Positions 42,690 through 43,664 of a stretch of DNA of 43,664 nt are shown here, piece by piece. The translations under genes were made by a program, and so were the position numbers. This DNA comes from CAJXNP01 sp050305935 (GTDB lineage Bacteria > Bacteroidota > Bacteroidia > Cytophagales > Cyclobacteriaceae): positions 1 through 43,664 of the forward strand of contig JBNLGG010000037.1 of the NCBI GenBank assembly GCA_050305935.1. Reading direction: 5' to 3'. Numbering within the stretch: position 1 is the first letter of the stretch; every line of letters starts with the position of its first letter. A model generated the notes under the pieces. It was not told the DNA's origin and made no database searches. It was given only the letters and a program-made list of their open reading frames with translations.

Positions 42690-43664
42690 GAAGAAAATCT
42701 GCCGTCATTATTGGTTCCGGTTTTTCCGGGTTAAGCGCGGCCTGCGTGCTGGCAAAACACGGCATGAACGTAACCGTCCTGGAAAAAAACCGGACAATCG
42801 GAGGCAGGGCAAGAAAGCTGGAAAGTAATGGGTTTACCTTTGACATGGGACCTAGCTGGTACTGGATGCCCGACATCTTTGAAAGCTTCTTCCAGTATTT
42901 TGGAAAGACGTCGAAGGACTACTACACCCTCAAGAGGCTTGACCCCTCCTACCGGATCATTTTTGATAGGGAAGAAACCATCGACGTTCCGGCAAATTAT
43001 CATGACTATAAATCAATGCTGGAAAACCTGGAAAAAGGGAGCAGCAAAAAGCTCGATGAGTTTTTAAAGCAAGCTGCCTATAAATATGATGTCGGTATAA
43101 ATAAATTCGTTTATAAACCCAGCAAATCAATTACTGAGTTCCTCAGCTTAAAACTATTGGCCGATGCCATTCGGCTAGACGTATTCCAATCTTTCGAAAA
43201 CCACATCAATAAATATTTCTCCAACAGAAAGATTAAAATGATGATGGAGTTCCCGATATTATTTTTGGGCGCTCTTGGCAAAAACACACCTGCCCTTTAC
43301 AGTCTGATGAATTATGCCGACATAAAACTTGGCACCTGGTATCCGGAGGGTGGAATGTTTAAAATCGTCGAGGCGATGGAAAAGTTGGCTGTCGAACTGG
43401 GCGTTACCATTGAGACCGGTACAGATATCACCTCCTTTGAGTTCGACAAAAACCGAATCGTTTCTGCTAGCGATAGTACAGGAAAGGCCTGGGGAGCCGA
43501 AGTCTTTATAGCCTCGGCAGACTACCATCATGTAGAACATCATTTACTGCCTAAAAGATTTCGGGTTTATTCAGAGCAATATTGGAACAAAAAGACCTTA
43601 GCTCCCTCTTCCCTTATTTTTTATCTGGGTGTCAATAAAAAAATAAGAAAGCTTCTTCATCATA
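42686..43664 (+). CDS. crtI: Phytoene desaturase (CrtI family), truncated by the window edge
   Basis: The ATG at 42686 overlaps the sigma factor stop (ATGA), and the frame is open for 326 codons to the right edge. The N-terminus is the FAD-binding Rossmann motif SAVIIGSGFSGLSAACVLAK, then VLEKNRTIGGRARK and GFTFDMGPSWYWMPDIFE, the CrtI-type pattern. Further on GTWYPEGGMFKIVEAMEKLA matches the conserved region of carotenoid desaturases, followed by the GVTIETGTDITSF strand. It desaturates phytoene toward lycopene or related carotenoids. The C-terminal signature lies outside the window. Other crt genes (crtB and later) are expected downstream. Confidence 0.93.
   Translation, partial: MRRKSAVIIGSGFSGLSAACVLAKHGMNVTVLEKNRTIGGRARKLESNGFTFDMGPSWYWMPDIFESFFQYFGKTSKDYYTLKRLDPSYRIIFDREETIDVPANYHDYKSMLENLEKGSSKKLDEFLKQAAYKYDVGINKFVYKPSKSITEFLSLKLLADAIRLDVFQSFENHINKYFSNRKIKMMMEFPILFLGALGKNTPALYSLMNYADIKLGTWYPEGGMFKIVEAMEKLAVELGVTIETGTDITSFEFDKNRIVSASDSTGKAWGAEVFIASADYHHVEHHLLPKRFRVYSEQYWNKKTLAPSSLIFYLGVNKKIRKLLHH

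Overview
The window looks like a chromosomal segment of a Bacteroidota bacterium, most likely order Cytophagales and probably pigmented. Reasons: many genes are preceded by the Bacteroidota sigma-A -7 box TAnnTTTG, almost no gene has a Shine-Dalgarno sequence, and there are typical lineage proteins (DUF1573, DUF4286, DUF3299, Rho with a charged N-terminal insertion, split ThrE, AsmA with a Lys/Glu tail). A MerR/B12 regulator, ECF sigma factor and phytoene desaturase lie at the right edge. Most of the window is housekeeping; the unusual material sits in the gaps and at a tRNA locus. All assignments are by reading motifs, not by database search.

Layout. 1-4.2 kb: an edge-truncated membrane protein, phosphoglycerate kinase, a Sua5-type tRNA threonylcarbamoyladenosine enzyme and a DUF1573 secreted protein, mostly on the minus strand. 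4.2-5.0 kb: a gene-free gap with a 12-bp perfect hairpin and a 251-bp nested inverted-repeat element. 5-14 kb: trpS, a phosphohexomutase, a Ca/Na antiporter, then a minus-strand pair of a eukaryote-like tandem-duplicated phosphofructokinase and a NagZ-like GH3 lipoprotein, and an AraC regulator. 14-17 kb: dgt and era overlap on the minus strand; divergently, an initiator tRNA is followed by a small GIY-YIG nuclease gene and a truncated second copy of the same tRNA, all punctuated by related palindromes.

17-25 kb: response regulator, M28 peptidase, lipoprotein, sodium/solute symporter, ClpS, lipid kinase, then the minus-strand run aminotransferase - heptose-7-phosphate kinase - lgt, which serves LPS and lipoprotein biogenesis. 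25-36 kb, all plus strand: M90-type peptidase, Der GTPase overlapping a SprT-like gene, DUF3299, a PA-domain M28 peptidase, two-gene ThrE exporter, a large AsmA-like protein, ROK kinase, Dabb protein and a small membrane gene broken by an in-frame stop. 36.7-37 kb: a second compact fold-back element. 37-41 kb: rho, serS, a polyamine-type acetyltransferase and DUF4286.

41-43.7 kb: a CarH/LitR-type MerR-cobalamin regulator, then an ECF sigma factor whose stop overlaps the start of crtI. TGTTTAA/TTAAACA inverted pairs lie in the intergenic region, one overlapping the likely -7 box. This suggests light- and B12-controlled carotenoid synthesis.

Best candidates for something new: (1) the palindrome-punctuated tRNA-fMet / GIY-YIG / broken tRNA duplication, with the same palindrome family recurring 8.6 kb away; (2) the CarH-sigma-crtI cassette with its putative operators; (3) the eukaryote-like two-domain phosphofructokinase; (4) two unrelated small fold-back elements.
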